Positions 6,889 to 14,769 of a stretch of DNA of 18,098 bases are shown piece by piece. The position numbers and the translations under genes are program-made. The DNA is taken from positions 1 through 18,098 of the forward strand of contig DEIL01000151.1 of assembly GCA_002352445.1 (NCBI GenBank). Direction: 5' to 3'. The notes beneath the pieces are model-generated. The model saw only the letters and a list, made by a program, of their open reading frames with translations, made no database searches and was not told the origin of the DNA. This stretch comes from Desulfobulbaceae bacterium UBA2775. Lineage in GTDB: Bacteria; Desulfobacterota; Desulfobulbia; Desulfobulbales; Desulfocapsaceae. The first letter of the stretch is position 1. Each line of letters opens with the position of its first letter.

Positions 6889-6919
6889 TTGACAAAACAT
6901 TTTATTTGTGAACTAATAG
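6889..6919 (+). promoter_or_regulatory. Candidate promoter of the pil operon
   Basis: A consensus -35 TTGACA (6889-6894) is followed by weak -10 choices (TAATAG at 6914 with 19-bp spacing, or CTAATA with 18). An alternative is TTGTGA-N16-TATACG at 6906-6933. The -35 box is good, while the -10 is uncertain. Confidence 0.3.
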
Positions 6920-7010
6920 ACGATATGTATACGAAAAATCAGTACTTTTACTGTTTTCACTTTTTCTCCAATTTTTAGCGTTTAAACATTAAACACAATC
7001 AAAACTTATC

Positions 7011-8069
7011 ATGAGCCTGCCGTTTATTTCAAAAAATGACCTGGTTGTCGGTGTAGATATCGGGTCTCATGCTGTTAAAGTATGTCAACTTAAACAAACG
7101 GGGAGTGGATACTCCATAGTTGCTCTAGGTAGTGCCACTCTACCGGAAGGTGCGGTGGATGACGGCACGCTCAACGATCCGGAACTTGTCAGCGAGGTAA
7201 TTTCAGAACTGTTCACCAATCTTAAGCTGAAAAATAAAAATGTAGGTTTTTCAATATCGGGATATTCTGTCATTGTTAAAAAGGTAAATCTCGCAGCTAT
7301 GGCGGACGCTCAACTCGAAGAACATATCATGGAAGAAGCAGAACAATATATTCCTTTTGATATTGAAGATGTGTACCTGGATTTTCAAGATCTCAAAACC
7401 AATGCCGACGGCGGTGAAAGAACAGACGTAATGCTTGTCGCCGCAAAAAAAGAAATTGTAGACGATTATCTTGAGATGATGCAGGGGCTCAATCTCAAAC
7501 CTGTCATTGTTGATGTGGACGGTTTTGCCCTGGAAAATACCTACGAATACAACTACCAGAAGACTGAAAATGTAGCCCTTATAGATATCGGTGCATCGAA
7601 GATGAACATCAATATCCTGGCAAATGGCATTTCTGTTGTAGCCAGAGATATTATTGTCGGCTCCAGGCAATTAACAGAACAGATCCAAAATACATTCGAT
7701 ATTGATTTTGAAGAAGCAGAAGGACTGAAGCTTGGCCATATAGCTGCTGAAGATAAACAGCAGGAGATTGAAAAAATCTTTACCACGACATGTACACAGT
7801 GGGTATTGGAAATTAAAAAAGCAATTGACCTCTACCATGCCAATCATCCTGACCAGCCTCTGACTAAACTGGTTTTAAGTGGTGGTGGGGCAAAAGTCAC
7901 CGGCCTGCTTGATTTCCTGGAACAGGAAACTGAGCTTACGGTTGAACTTTTTAATCCATTTTTAAAGCTCAAGTCAAAAAAGAAAAAAATTGATGCGGAT
8001 TATCTCAGCAGTATAGCACCGGAAATGGCCATTGCGACAGGAATAGCTTTAAGGTCATCAAACATTTAA
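7011..8069 (+). CDS. pilM: Type IV pilus assembly protein PilM (actin-like ATPase)
   Basis: PilM is a cytoplasmic actin/FtsA-like protein that binds the N-terminal tail of PilN and couples the pilus motor to the alignment complex. The 352-residue product starts with the phosphate-1 motif VVGVDIGSHAVKV, has the EEAEQYIPFDIEDVYLDFQ segment typical of PilM, the phosphate-2 motif ALIDIGASKMNIN near residue 190, and the adenosine motif LVLSGGGAKVTGL near residue 285. The length is normal. No clear Shine-Dalgarno sequence precedes ATG 7011, and no better start is available upstream. It opens a seven-gene plus-strand operon, with pilN 27 bp downstream. Confidence 0.96.
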   Translation: MSLPFISKNDLVVGVDIGSHAVKVCQLKQTGSGYSIVALGSATLPEGAVDDGTLNDPELVSEVISELFTNLKLKNKNVGFSISGYSVIVKKVNLAAMADAQLEEHIMEEAEQYIPFDIEDVYLDFQDLKTNADGGERTDVMLVAAKKEIVDDYLEMMQGLNLKPVIVDVDGFALENTYEYNYQKTENVALIDIGASKMNINILANGISVVARDIIVGSRQLTEQIQNTFDIDFEEAEGLKLGHIAAEDKQQEIEKIFTTTCTQWVLEIKKAIDLYHANHPDQPLTKLVLSGGGAKVTGLLDFLEQETELTVELFNPFLKLKSKKKKIDADYLSSIAPEMAIATGIALRSSNI

Positions 8070-8096
8070 CCATGGAAAATTGTTACAGATTTTAAA

Positions 8097-8684
8097 ATGC
8101 TTAAAATCAATCTTCTCCCCATCAGGCAGCTTAAAAAACGGGCAAAAGCAAAGAAACAGCTCTTCTCCATTCTGTTCCTGTTTTTGCTTGTCCTGGCATT
8201 ACTCGCACTTGTTGGCTTTCTGCAGGCACAAAATATTGACACCCTGGAGAAACGCCTTGCCAGCCTCAATAAGGAAAAAGATTCCTACTCCGCCACTCTT
8301 AAACGAATAGATGAGCTGAAAAAGGCAAGAGCGGAACTTGAGAGAAGAACTGCTGTCATTAATAAATTGCAATCAGACTCGTCTCTTACTGTAAGGGTTA
8401 TCGACGAAGTTGCAAACAATGTGGACAAAAAACGCATCTGGCTGCAATCACTTAACCAGCAGGGTTCTTCCCTTAGATTAACAGGTATTGCTCTTGACAA
8501 TCAGACAGTTGCACAATTTATGGATAAGCTGAAAGCTTCTCCATTTGTCAACAATGTATCTTTGACAAATTCTTCACTGAAGGTTGTCTCGGGCAGGAAC
8601 CTTAAAGCCTTTTCAATCAATTGTTCTGTTGCACACCCGGTACCACCGAAACCACCGGAAACTGAAAAAGTAGCCGCAAAATAA
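8097..8684 (+). CDS. pilN: Type IV pilus assembly protein PilN
   Basis: PilN is a bitopic inner-membrane protein that pairs with PilO in the periplasm and binds PilM with its short cytoplasmic tail. The 195-residue product has the signature tail MLKINLLPIR, a basic stretch, one membrane helix (about residues 21-43), a coiled coil (about 46-100) and a small ferredoxin-like domain (about 100-185) ending in a Pro/Glu-rich tail. The conserved INLLP is the PilM-binding motif in characterised systems. Spacing to pilM is 27 bp. The following gap before pilO is 156 bp, unusually long for this cluster, and carries a repeat copy. Confidence 0.93.
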   Translation: MLKINLLPIRQLKKRAKAKKQLFSILFLFLLVLALLALVGFLQAQNIDTLEKRLASLNKEKDSYSATLKRIDELKKARAELERRTAVINKLQSDSSLTVRVIDEVANNVDKKRIWLQSLNQQGSSLRLTGIALDNQTVAQFMDKLKASPFVNNVSLTNSSLKVVSGRNLKAFSINCSVAHPVPPKPPETEKVAAK

Positions 8685-8722
8685 AGCATATAACCCGAAT
8701 AAATTGGAATTTTAGAATGCTT

Positions 8723-8819
8723 GGATAAGTGCCATGGTAATATATTCAACCATATAATTTTAAACGACCTTCCTCGATTTCTTGTTTTTTATTACAGAAG
8801 TTCTGGAGTAAGGCACTAA
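8723..8819 (+). repeat. Intergenic repeat copy between pilN and pilO
   Basis: This 97-bp stretch begins GGATAAGTGCC and ends GGAGTAAGGCACTAA, the same ends and length as 4682-4779 (minus). Its last 39 bp also match 2815-2853 (minus) upstream of pgk. The ends are partly inverted: AGTGCC against GGCACT, and GATAAGT against ACTTATC just past the right end. A small stem CAGAA-G-TTCTG lies near the 3' end. A TATAAT (8753-8758) without a good -35 is present. It resembles a small non-coding mobile element or hairpin element. Confidence 0.6.
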
Positions 8820-8840
8820 ACTTATCACACCATTGACCGT

Positions 8841-9458
8841 ATGAAGAAAAGTAACGGAAAACTAACAACTTTTATTGACGAACGATACATCCCCATGCGT
8901 TCAAAGATAAAGGTAGCCATTGTGCTTTTGCTTGTTTTAATTCCAGTGGCTGTATTTTACTTTGTCTTCTTTCAGCCAAACACTGAAAAAACAAAAGGCC
9001 TTGAGAGCAGGATAGCTACTGTGCAGAAACAGCTCAGAGAGGTGAAGGCAAAGGCTGCAAATCTGGCTAAATTTGAAAAGGAACTCGAGGTAGCACAGGC
9101 TAACTTCTTTGAAAAGGCTGCTCTTCTCCCCAATGAAAAAGAAATCCCGCAACTCCTCAAAGATATTTCGAGCCTTGGTCGCACTGCAGGTCTTGATTTT
9201 TTAACCTTCAAACCACTTGCCGACATTCCAAGGGATTTTTATTCTGAGATACCTATTACAATAAACGTCCGAGGTCCTTATCACAATATGGGCTTCTTTT
9301 TTGACCAGGTCAGTAAACTCGAAAGAATTGTAACCGTATCAAATGTCAAAATGGGCTCTCCAAAGAAGGAAGCCGGAGAAATGGTTCTTAAATCTGATTG
9401 CAGATTGGTTACGTATCGCTTCACGGATAAACCACTCCCCAAGCCGGAAAAAAAGTGA
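8841..9458 (+). CDS. pilO: Type IV pilus assembly protein PilO
   Basis: PilO forms heterodimers with PilN in the inner membrane and periplasm and binds PilP, positioning the secretin. The 205-residue product has the family layout: a short cytoplasmic segment, one membrane helix (about residues 22-44), a coiled coil (about 50-95), then a ferredoxin-like domain with LPNEKEIPQLLKDISSLGRTAGL and the conserved G-x-Y-H-x-M-G-F-F segment near residue 155. The tail is Lys/Pro-rich. The ATG at 8841 has only a weak ribosome-binding site. The next gene, pilP, starts 4 bp after the stop, so translational coupling is likely. Confidence 0.93.
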   Translation: MKKSNGKLTTFIDERYIPMRSKIKVAIVLLLVLIPVAVFYFVFFQPNTEKTKGLESRIATVQKQLREVKAKAANLAKFEKELEVAQANFFEKAALLPNEKEIPQLLKDISSLGRTAGLDFLTFKPLADIPRDFYSEIPITINVRGPYHNMGFFFDQVSKLERIVTVSNVKMGSPKKEAGEMVLKSDCRLVTYRFTDKPLPKPEKK

Positions 9459-9462
9459 ACTC

Positions 9463-10008
9463 ATGAGTCGATTTATTTCATCAGATATGCCTAAAACGTC
9501 ACTTGTGACTATCAAACAGACATCACTGTTCTGCTGTACGGTGTTTTTTACCTTTCTGTTACTTACAACATCGAGCGCCATTGCTGCCGGTGCTGAAACA
9601 TCACCAGAACCAGTAGAACCTGTAAAAGAAGCAGATTTTTTTGAATATCAGCTTGAAGACAGAGCCGACCCTTTCGTCCCGTTTATCACGGCAAAAGCAG
9701 CAGTCAGCTCCATTAACATGGATGAAATCATAGAAAAGAACATCCCTTTAACCGGGATGCAGCTTTTTGAGCCGGGTCAGCTCACCCTGGTTGCACTGCT
9801 GAAAAGCGGCCGGGAAGACATGGCGATGGTTCAGGATTTTACCGGAAAGGGTTATATGCTCACGGAAGGGATAAAGATCGGAAGAAGGGGTGTTGTAAAA
9901 GACATTACTGCCAAAACTGTGATCATAGAAGAGACTGCAGAAACTCGGGCAGGGAAAAAAATCATCACTGAAGTTGTGATGTTATTAAAGAAAGAGGGAG
10001 AAGAGTAA
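9463..10008 (+). CDS. pilP: Type IV pilus assembly protein PilP (no lipobox)
   Basis: PilP links the PilN-PilO dimer to the N0 domain of the secretin in the periplasm. The 181-residue product has an N-terminal hydrophobic segment (about residues 22-42), a Pro/Glu-rich linker, the conserved DPF-V-PF at 69-74, then the HR/beta-sandwich domain with the L-x-L-V-A-L, A-M-V-Q-D-F-T-G-K-G-Y and G-x-x-I-G-R-R-G-V-V segments. Classical PilP is a lipoprotein. Here the signal ends in SSAIAA-GAE, a signal peptidase I type site, and the only cysteines (24, 25) sit in the middle of the hydrophobic core. The open frame continues upstream into pilO, and ATG 9463, 4 bp past the pilO stop, is the sensible start. 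ATG 9487 is an alternative. Confidence 0.9.
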   Translation: MSRFISSDMPKTSLVTIKQTSLFCCTVFFTFLLLTTSSAIAAGAETSPEPVEPVKEADFFEYQLEDRADPFVPFITAKAAVSSINMDEIIEKNIPLTGMQLFEPGQLTLVALLKSGREDMAMVQDFTGKGYMLTEGIKIGRRGVVKDITAKTVIIEETAETRAGKKIITEVVMLLKKEGEE

Positions 10009-10011
10009 AAA

Positions 10012-11883
10012 ATGCATAAAGAACCAGCCAAATATTCTGCGGCCATTTTCTGCGCATTTTGGATTTTGTCCACACTAGTTTTCAGTACAGCGAAGGCCGA
10101 AGACAGTGTTACATACCAGATTACCGACATCAAATCCACGTTATCTGATAATGCACTTCACTACACAATCTCAGGAGCCTCTGTCCCGGCCTATACGGTG
10201 TCGGAGAGGTTCTCGCCATTCCGGGCTGTAATAGACATAGCCGGAGGTAGCTTTGCAGATAACCTCTCCCAGCCGGCAAAAGCAATACCGGTAAATGATT
10301 TCGCGGCACTGTCGCTATCAGAAATGAAGGATAAGGATCCCGCGATCCTGCGGTTTGAGTTTACCGTAGCGGAAAGTCACGACTATTCTGTTACCAGAAA
10401 CGGCCAGAATATTGATATCAAAATCGTGCCAGCAGGAAACAAAAAATCCGCCGGCCTGGCTTCAGCCTCAGAGAAGAGATCTCTTACTGATTTTCAAGTC
10501 GCCAAGACTCCGCACACTACCACAGTAATTATTGCATCCAACTCTGCAATAGACGATTACACAGTTGATAAGGTTGCCGGCAGCTCTAACCGTCATCCTC
10601 GAATGTTTGTAGACATAGAAGATGTCGATATCAGTGAATTAGTAAGAGAAAAACATATTGGCACTTCTGTTGAAAAAATTCGCGTCGCCCCGAAAGGCAG
10701 TGGTGCAAGAATTGTTTTCGATTCCAAATCAGATAAGCTTTTTCGCTATACCGTAGCTCCATCGCCGGGCGGCCTCACTGTGGTCATTGATGAGAGTGGC
10801 ACCAAGGCTTCAAAACAGAAGAGCAGTGCAAAATCTGATGCCACCCTGGATTCTCTGATCGGCTCCTCGGAAGCACAGTCGAAAGCCCAGGCATCGGGCA
10901 AAGATTCCTCCAGTGCCATGGATACAAAGGTCGCCTCCTTAAGTGATAATTTCTCTTTCTCCGGCTATAACAAGCAGCGGATCAGTGTAGATTTTTATAA
11001 AATTGATATCCATAACGTTTTCCGACTCTTCAGGCAAATTACAGATTTAAATATCATCGTGGATGAGGGTGTTTCAGGTACTCTGACCCTTGCCCTCACC
11101 GATGTACCATGGGATTTTGCTCTCGATATCATCCTCAATTTGGCAAATCTGCAAAAAGAGGAACGATTCAATACTATCGTCATCTATCCCAATAAAAAAG
11201 AATTTGCCTGGCCAACAAGAGCCGAGGATAACCTTTCATTTGAAGCTGATATAGAGGTGATAGAGCAGGAATCTCTGATTGTTGAACAAGCGGAAAATCA
11301 ACCCAAAGAGATCATGCAGGCCAAGGATTATATGGTAAAGGCGCAGAACCTTATGAAAAGAGAAGAGTATGAAGACGCTGCTCTCCTTTACAGTAAGGCC
11401 TCGGAACTCTGGCCTGATAACAGTGCATTACTGAACAGGTTGTCCACACTATACCTCGTGCATTTAGGTATGAACGCCAAGGCAGTTCACTATGCCCGTG
11501 AAAACTTGAAACTTGATCGCAAGAATAACCGTGCAGCTCTCTACGCAGCCATCGGTTCTGCAAATATGCAGAGAATTCCTGAAGCATCTGAATTTTTTGC
11601 CCAGAGCATCAGTGATTCTCCGCCCATGAAAGAAGCTCTTATCAGCTATGCCGCTTTCAGTGAAAACAACGGCCAGAACGAAGCAGCCCTTAAGCTTCTT
11701 GACAAATATCACTCCTTTTACGGAGAAACCGTTGACACGATGATAGCCAAAGCGAGAGTTCTTGATAAGCTCGACCGCAAAGAAGATGCGAAACAACAGT
11801 ACCTGGCTCTTCTTGGTTCCGGATTTCAATTACGTCCCGATCTAAAAAAATATATTACGAGTCGCATTGCAGTTAAGAATTAG
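10012..11883 (+). CDS. PilQ-like periplasmic protein: two AMIN domains, STN domain and TPR region, no secretin barrel
   Basis: The 623-residue product has a signal peptide ending FSTAKA-ED (about residue 29). Two AMIN-type domains follow (about 35-140 and 158-264), which bind peptidoglycan in PilQ proteins, then a Ser/Lys-rich linker. The STN/N0 domain (about 324-398) has the PilQ-like ISVDFYKIDIHNVFRLFRQI and VPWDFALDIIL. In PilQ the N1 and secretin domains would come next. Instead, residues about 430-610 form a helical TPR array, and the protein ends. The next gene encodes a separate secretin with its own signal, so this is not a frameshifted pilQ. The tail recalls MshN, the TPR protein of MSHA loci. 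A good ribosome-binding site (GGGAG) precedes the ATG, 3 bp after pilP. Likely role (inferred): an accessory ring or scaffold tying the secretin to peptidoglycan and PilP. Confidence 0.85.
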   Translation: MHKEPAKYSAAIFCAFWILSTLVFSTAKAEDSVTYQITDIKSTLSDNALHYTISGASVPAYTVSERFSPFRAVIDIAGGSFADNLSQPAKAIPVNDFAALSLSEMKDKDPAILRFEFTVAESHDYSVTRNGQNIDIKIVPAGNKKSAGLASASEKRSLTDFQVAKTPHTTTVIIASNSAIDDYTVDKVAGSSNRHPRMFVDIEDVDISELVREKHIGTSVEKIRVAPKGSGARIVFDSKSDKLFRYTVAPSPGGLTVVIDESGTKASKQKSSAKSDATLDSLIGSSEAQSKAQASGKDSSSAMDTKVASLSDNFSFSGYNKQRISVDFYKIDIHNVFRLFRQITDLNIIVDEGVSGTLTLALTDVPWDFALDIILNLANLQKEERFNTIVIYPNKKEFAWPTRAEDNLSFEADIEVIEQESLIVEQAENQPKEIMQAKDYMVKAQNLMKREEYEDAALLYSKASELWPDNSALLNRLSTLYLVHLGMNAKAVHYARENLKLDRKNNRAALYAAIGSANMQRIPEASEFFAQSISDSPPMKEALISYAAFSENNGQNEAALKLLDKYHSFYGETVDTMIAKARVLDKLDRKEDAKQQYLALLGSGFQLRPDLKKYITSRIAVKN

Positions 11884-11943
11884 CATCAAAATTGATCATC
11901 AATAACCTGAGTTTATTTTAAAATTTTTGTCCAAGAGGTTTTT

Positions 11944-13662
11944 ATGAAGTCCATAAAAAGCATAGCGTTTGTAAGTAGCCTCTTACTACTTTCACTTTTT
12001 CTTGCTTCCTGCGTGACAGAGAGTCCGCCTGAGCAGAAAAAAGCACAGGCAACTAGTGAGCAAATGCAGCCCCAGCCTTCTGAGAGCGCTGAACTGATAC
12101 CACCACCCGCAATCCCGACTGCTCCTGCCACCTTGCCGGTTCGCTACCAGACCGCCTCGTATCTTGTTGACGAGGAAGTTCAGAAAGATATCACTATGCC
12201 CGAGGAGAGTACACTGAAGGTAGGAGCTCGAATCACATCTACCCGTGGACCGCAGCCGCTTTGGGATATATTCAAGCGGTTGGCTGCTCTCAAGGGAATG
12301 AACGTCTCATGGGCCAGTGATGTTGACCGAAACGTACTGGTTGATGTGGATATCAATGCGGATGACGATTTTTATGAAGCGATCGATAATATGCTCCGGC
12401 AGGTCGACTTTTTTCATGAAATGCAAGGTAATACCATAATTGTTAAGTATAGGGAAACAAAGCAGTTTCAAATTGCCATGCCCTTTGTTAAATCTAACTA
12501 TACAACCGGCACCGGTGGAAATGTTTTAGGAAATTCTGAAATATCCACCAATGTGGACGGGACAATTGAGCTGAAAAGCAAGGATAATGATTTCGATATC
12601 TGGGACAATATCAAGTCGAACCTCGATACCATTATGGATGTCTGGTCGGTTCGTCAGGCGGACGTAGCTGCCATGCAAACATCCGAATCAGCTGCCGCCG
12701 GAGACACTGCTGATGTACCCGCTCCTGCCGCTACCACAAAGGGAACCTCCAAGGGAGAAGCATTTTATATTATTGATAAGCCGACTGGTCTCATCACCGT
12801 TACTGCCCCCCGACCGCTCCTTGCAAAAATGGATGAATATTTCACCTCTCTAAAAAAGCACCTCTATCAGCAGATTTCCATTGAGGCAAAAATTATTGAG
12901 GTACATCTGCGAGAGGCTTCTTCAATAGGTATCAACTGGTCAAATGTGCTGAAGGATTTCAATCTCCGCGGGGTAGCTGAATTTGGAACGGGTGGACTGT
13001 TAGGGCAGGTTTATCCCACTTCTGCCTATAGGGGCGATGATATCATAGCAGACACCACGAATTCCGGTAATTTCGTGGCAAGTATTTCCATGGCAGCCGC
13101 TAGTTTTGATGTCTTTCTCAATGCCCTGAATGAAGAGGGTGATACCAAAATCCTCTCCAACCCGAAACTTAGTGTTATGAACGGTCAGCCTGCCCTTATT
13201 ACCGTAGGGCGCAACGTTACATATATTGATTCAATCACCGCTGATCGTTCCACTGGCAACGTTGGCGGAGATCTCATTACCTACACAGCCGAAACAGAAC
13301 GAATTTTATCAGGTATAGGCATGGCTTTAACTGCGACCATCCTAGGTAAAGACGAGATCATTATGAACCTCGTTCCCATCACCTCTGAACTGCAGGAACC
13401 GATAGAATATAGAGAACTGGGCAGTGATGGTGGGGAAATCGGTCTGCCCATTGTCAATGTCAGGGAGATGAGCACCACGGTCAAGGTAAAAGACGGTGAA
13501 ATGCTCGTTATCGGCGGCCTGATAAGTGAAGTCGAAGATAAAACAGGTGAGTTTGCTCCAATTCTTGGAGATATTCCACTCATCAGGTATCTGTTTGGCT
13601 ATGAAGAAAAAGAACATTTAAAACGTGAACTCATAATTCTTTTAAGGCCTCGCATAATCTAA
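11944..13662 (+). CDS. mshL: MshL/PilQ-type secretin, outer-membrane lipoprotein
   Basis: The 572-residue product has a lipoprotein signal with lipobox LASC (Cys23), a Pro/Gln-rich linker, an STN/N0 domain (about 95-175: LWDIFKRLAALKGMNVSWASD...), an N1-like domain interrupted by an Ala/Thr-rich loop (about 235-260), then IIDKPTGLITVTAPRPLL leading to the secretin barrel (about 310-572). The barrel carries QISIEAKIIEVHL, ILSNPKLSVMNGQPALI, VREMSTTVKVKDGEMLVIGGLI and the final PILGDIPLIRYLFG...L-I-I-L-L-R-P-R-I-I. A fused N0 plus lipid anchor resembles MshL of MSHA pili more than PilQ. It forms the outer-membrane pore for the pilus. AAGAGG precedes ATG 11944. The gene is 60 bp after the AMIN-STN-TPR gene. 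Confidence 0.92.
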   Translation: MKSIKSIAFVSSLLLLSLFLASCVTESPPEQKKAQATSEQMQPQPSESAELIPPPAIPTAPATLPVRYQTASYLVDEEVQKDITMPEESTLKVGARITSTRGPQPLWDIFKRLAALKGMNVSWASDVDRNVLVDVDINADDDFYEAIDNMLRQVDFFHEMQGNTIIVKYRETKQFQIAMPFVKSNYTTGTGGNVLGNSEISTNVDGTIELKSKDNDFDIWDNIKSNLDTIMDVWSVRQADVAAMQTSESAAAGDTADVPAPAATTKGTSKGEAFYIIDKPTGLITVTAPRPLLAKMDEYFTSLKKHLYQQISIEAKIIEVHLREASSIGINWSNVLKDFNLRGVAEFGTGGLLGQVYPTSAYRGDDIIADTTNSGNFVASISMAAASFDVFLNALNEEGDTKILSNPKLSVMNGQPALITVGRNVTYIDSITADRSTGNVGGDLITYTAETERILSGIGMALTATILGKDEIIMNLVPITSELQEPIEYRELGSDGGEIGLPIVNVREMSTTVKVKDGEMLVIGGLISEVEDKTGEFAPILGDIPLIRYLFGYEEKEHLKRELIILLRPRII

Positions 13663-13703
13663 CTTAATGCATGCATTCTATAATTATCAGTAGGGAGATC
13701 AAC

Positions 13704-14684
13704 ATGAACAGGCTGAAATATCTCGGCGTCACCATTTTGGCATTATTTCTGGCAGGTTGCGGGCAAACAGTTGTAGAGAGCCTGAAGGTCACTGAAGGTC
13801 CTTCACGCTATGCCCCCGGTAGTGGCAAAAGCATTGTTATTCTGCCCTTTGCTGATTATTCCGAGGGTAATATTGAATCAGCGTATAGAAGAAATTTGAC
13901 CATTACCGAAAGCTTGTCAGACCGTCTGACAATAAATGGGTTTGGTCTGAGTGTTCAAGAGGATGTTTTTGCATACCTGGTCGATCAGGGTGTTATTAAC
14001 CTGTCTTCCTATGATAATCACGCTAACAGTACCCTCACCACTGAACTTTCAAATGACTGGTCAAGCGCCATGAAAGGTGAAATTCAGCGCTATCTCGACG
14101 AAATGGAAAGCGAATCCAAGGGCAATGCACTCTCCAGTGCCGGGGCCCATGGGCTGACGACAAAAGAGTTAGCCAAGATCGGTCGCCATTTCAACGCCGA
14201 CTATATCATGCGTGGACGTATTCTCGAATATAAGACCAGGCAGGATCCCTCATGGGAACCCTGGAAAAAAGGTCTAATCCCATTTGTTAATGGCGGTCTC
14301 AATAGAATTATGTTCGGCTTTGCAGACTCAGACGAATATGATGAACGCAATGAAGGGCTCACCGGTGGCTGGCTCGCAGGATTGACAGCGTATGGCATTA
14401 CCAATGAACTAGTGGATTCGCTTATCTGGGGAGCTGTCGGCTATGGAATGGGTGTGGCCTCCCATACAAGTGCCAGCAATGCTGACCAGGCTGCGGTGCA
14501 GATGCGTGTCTGGGTTCAGGATGCTGCCACAGGTGACGTCGTATGGACAAACAGAATACGCGTACTTATCTCGCCGGAATCATATTTTGCAGACACTCAA
14601 TATGACGCTCTTTTTAATACAGCTATTGAAAAAAGTGTTACAACTCTGGTGGACAATTTTGTGACATACGCATACGATCTGTAA
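13704..14684 (+). CDS. CsgG/LpoB-like lipoprotein, possible secretin accessory factor
   Basis: The 326-residue product has a signal peptide with lipobox LAGC (Cys19). Two segments resemble the CsgG/LpoB/TolB-N type fold: KSIVILPFADYSEGN...LSDRLTINGFGLSVQEDV and ELAKIGRHFNADYIMRGRILEY. Between them and the C-terminal VQMRVWVQDAATGDVVWTNR strand lies a Gly-rich, hydrophobic insert (about residues 193-260, with G-x-x-P-F-V-N-G-G, GGWLAGL and GAVGYGMGV). It is not a family I can name with certainty. Context as the last gene after a secretin suggests a pilotin-like or outer-membrane assembly role (inference). ATG 13704 is chosen because AGGGAG ends 6 nt upstream and the signal peptide then begins properly. 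An ATG at 13671 adds 11 residues. Confidence 0.75.
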   Translation: MNRLKYLGVTILALFLAGCGQTVVESLKVTEGPSRYAPGSGKSIVILPFADYSEGNIESAYRRNLTITESLSDRLTINGFGLSVQEDVFAYLVDQGVINLSSYDNHANSTLTTELSNDWSSAMKGEIQRYLDEMESESKGNALSSAGAHGLTTKELAKIGRHFNADYIMRGRILEYKTRQDPSWEPWKKGLIPFVNGGLNRIMFGFADSDEYDERNEGLTGGWLAGLTAYGITNELVDSLIWGAVGYGMGVASHTSASNADQAAVQMRVWVQDAATGDVVWTNRIRVLISPESYFADTQYDALFNTAIEKSVTTLVDNFVTYAYDL

Positions 14685-14709
14685 AATAAATCGTTTCGTT
14701 TACTAAACC

Positions 14710-14747
14710 AAAAAGGAGCAGTGCTGTTTTGCACTGCTCCTTTTTTT
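14710..14747. terminator. Bidirectional rho-independent terminator between the pil operon and secB
   Basis: A perfect 10-bp stem (GGAGCAGTGC / GCACTGCTCC) with loop TGTTTT is flanked by five A on the left and seven T on the right. It can stop transcription from both sides and lies between convergent genes. Confidence 0.92.
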
Positions 14748-14769
14748 ATTGCTGTTGCTTTCTCAGCTC

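Larger units (their letters stand above)
6407..7010. other. 604-bp intergenic region between divergent lepB and pilM
   Basis: No convincing gene was found. The DNA is AT-rich. It contains two identical 16-bp palindromes (6714-6759), a promoter-like TTGACA at 6889, and a short inverted repeat GTTTAA-ACA-TTAAAC at 6980-6994 just before pilM. A 73-codon open frame from a TTG at 6547 runs through the first palindromes and has no recognisable domain or ribosome-binding site. Confidence 0.7.

Noticed and set aside
11891..11905. Short palindrome ATTGAT-C-ATCAAT before the secretin gene
   Set aside because: It is six base pairs, AT-rich and without a T-run, which is too weak to call a terminator or operator.
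11944..13662. Secretin gene as the broken second half of a frameshifted pilQ
   Set aside because: It has its own ribosome-binding site, lipoprotein signal and N0 domain, and the upstream protein ends in a full TPR region, so both are complete genes.
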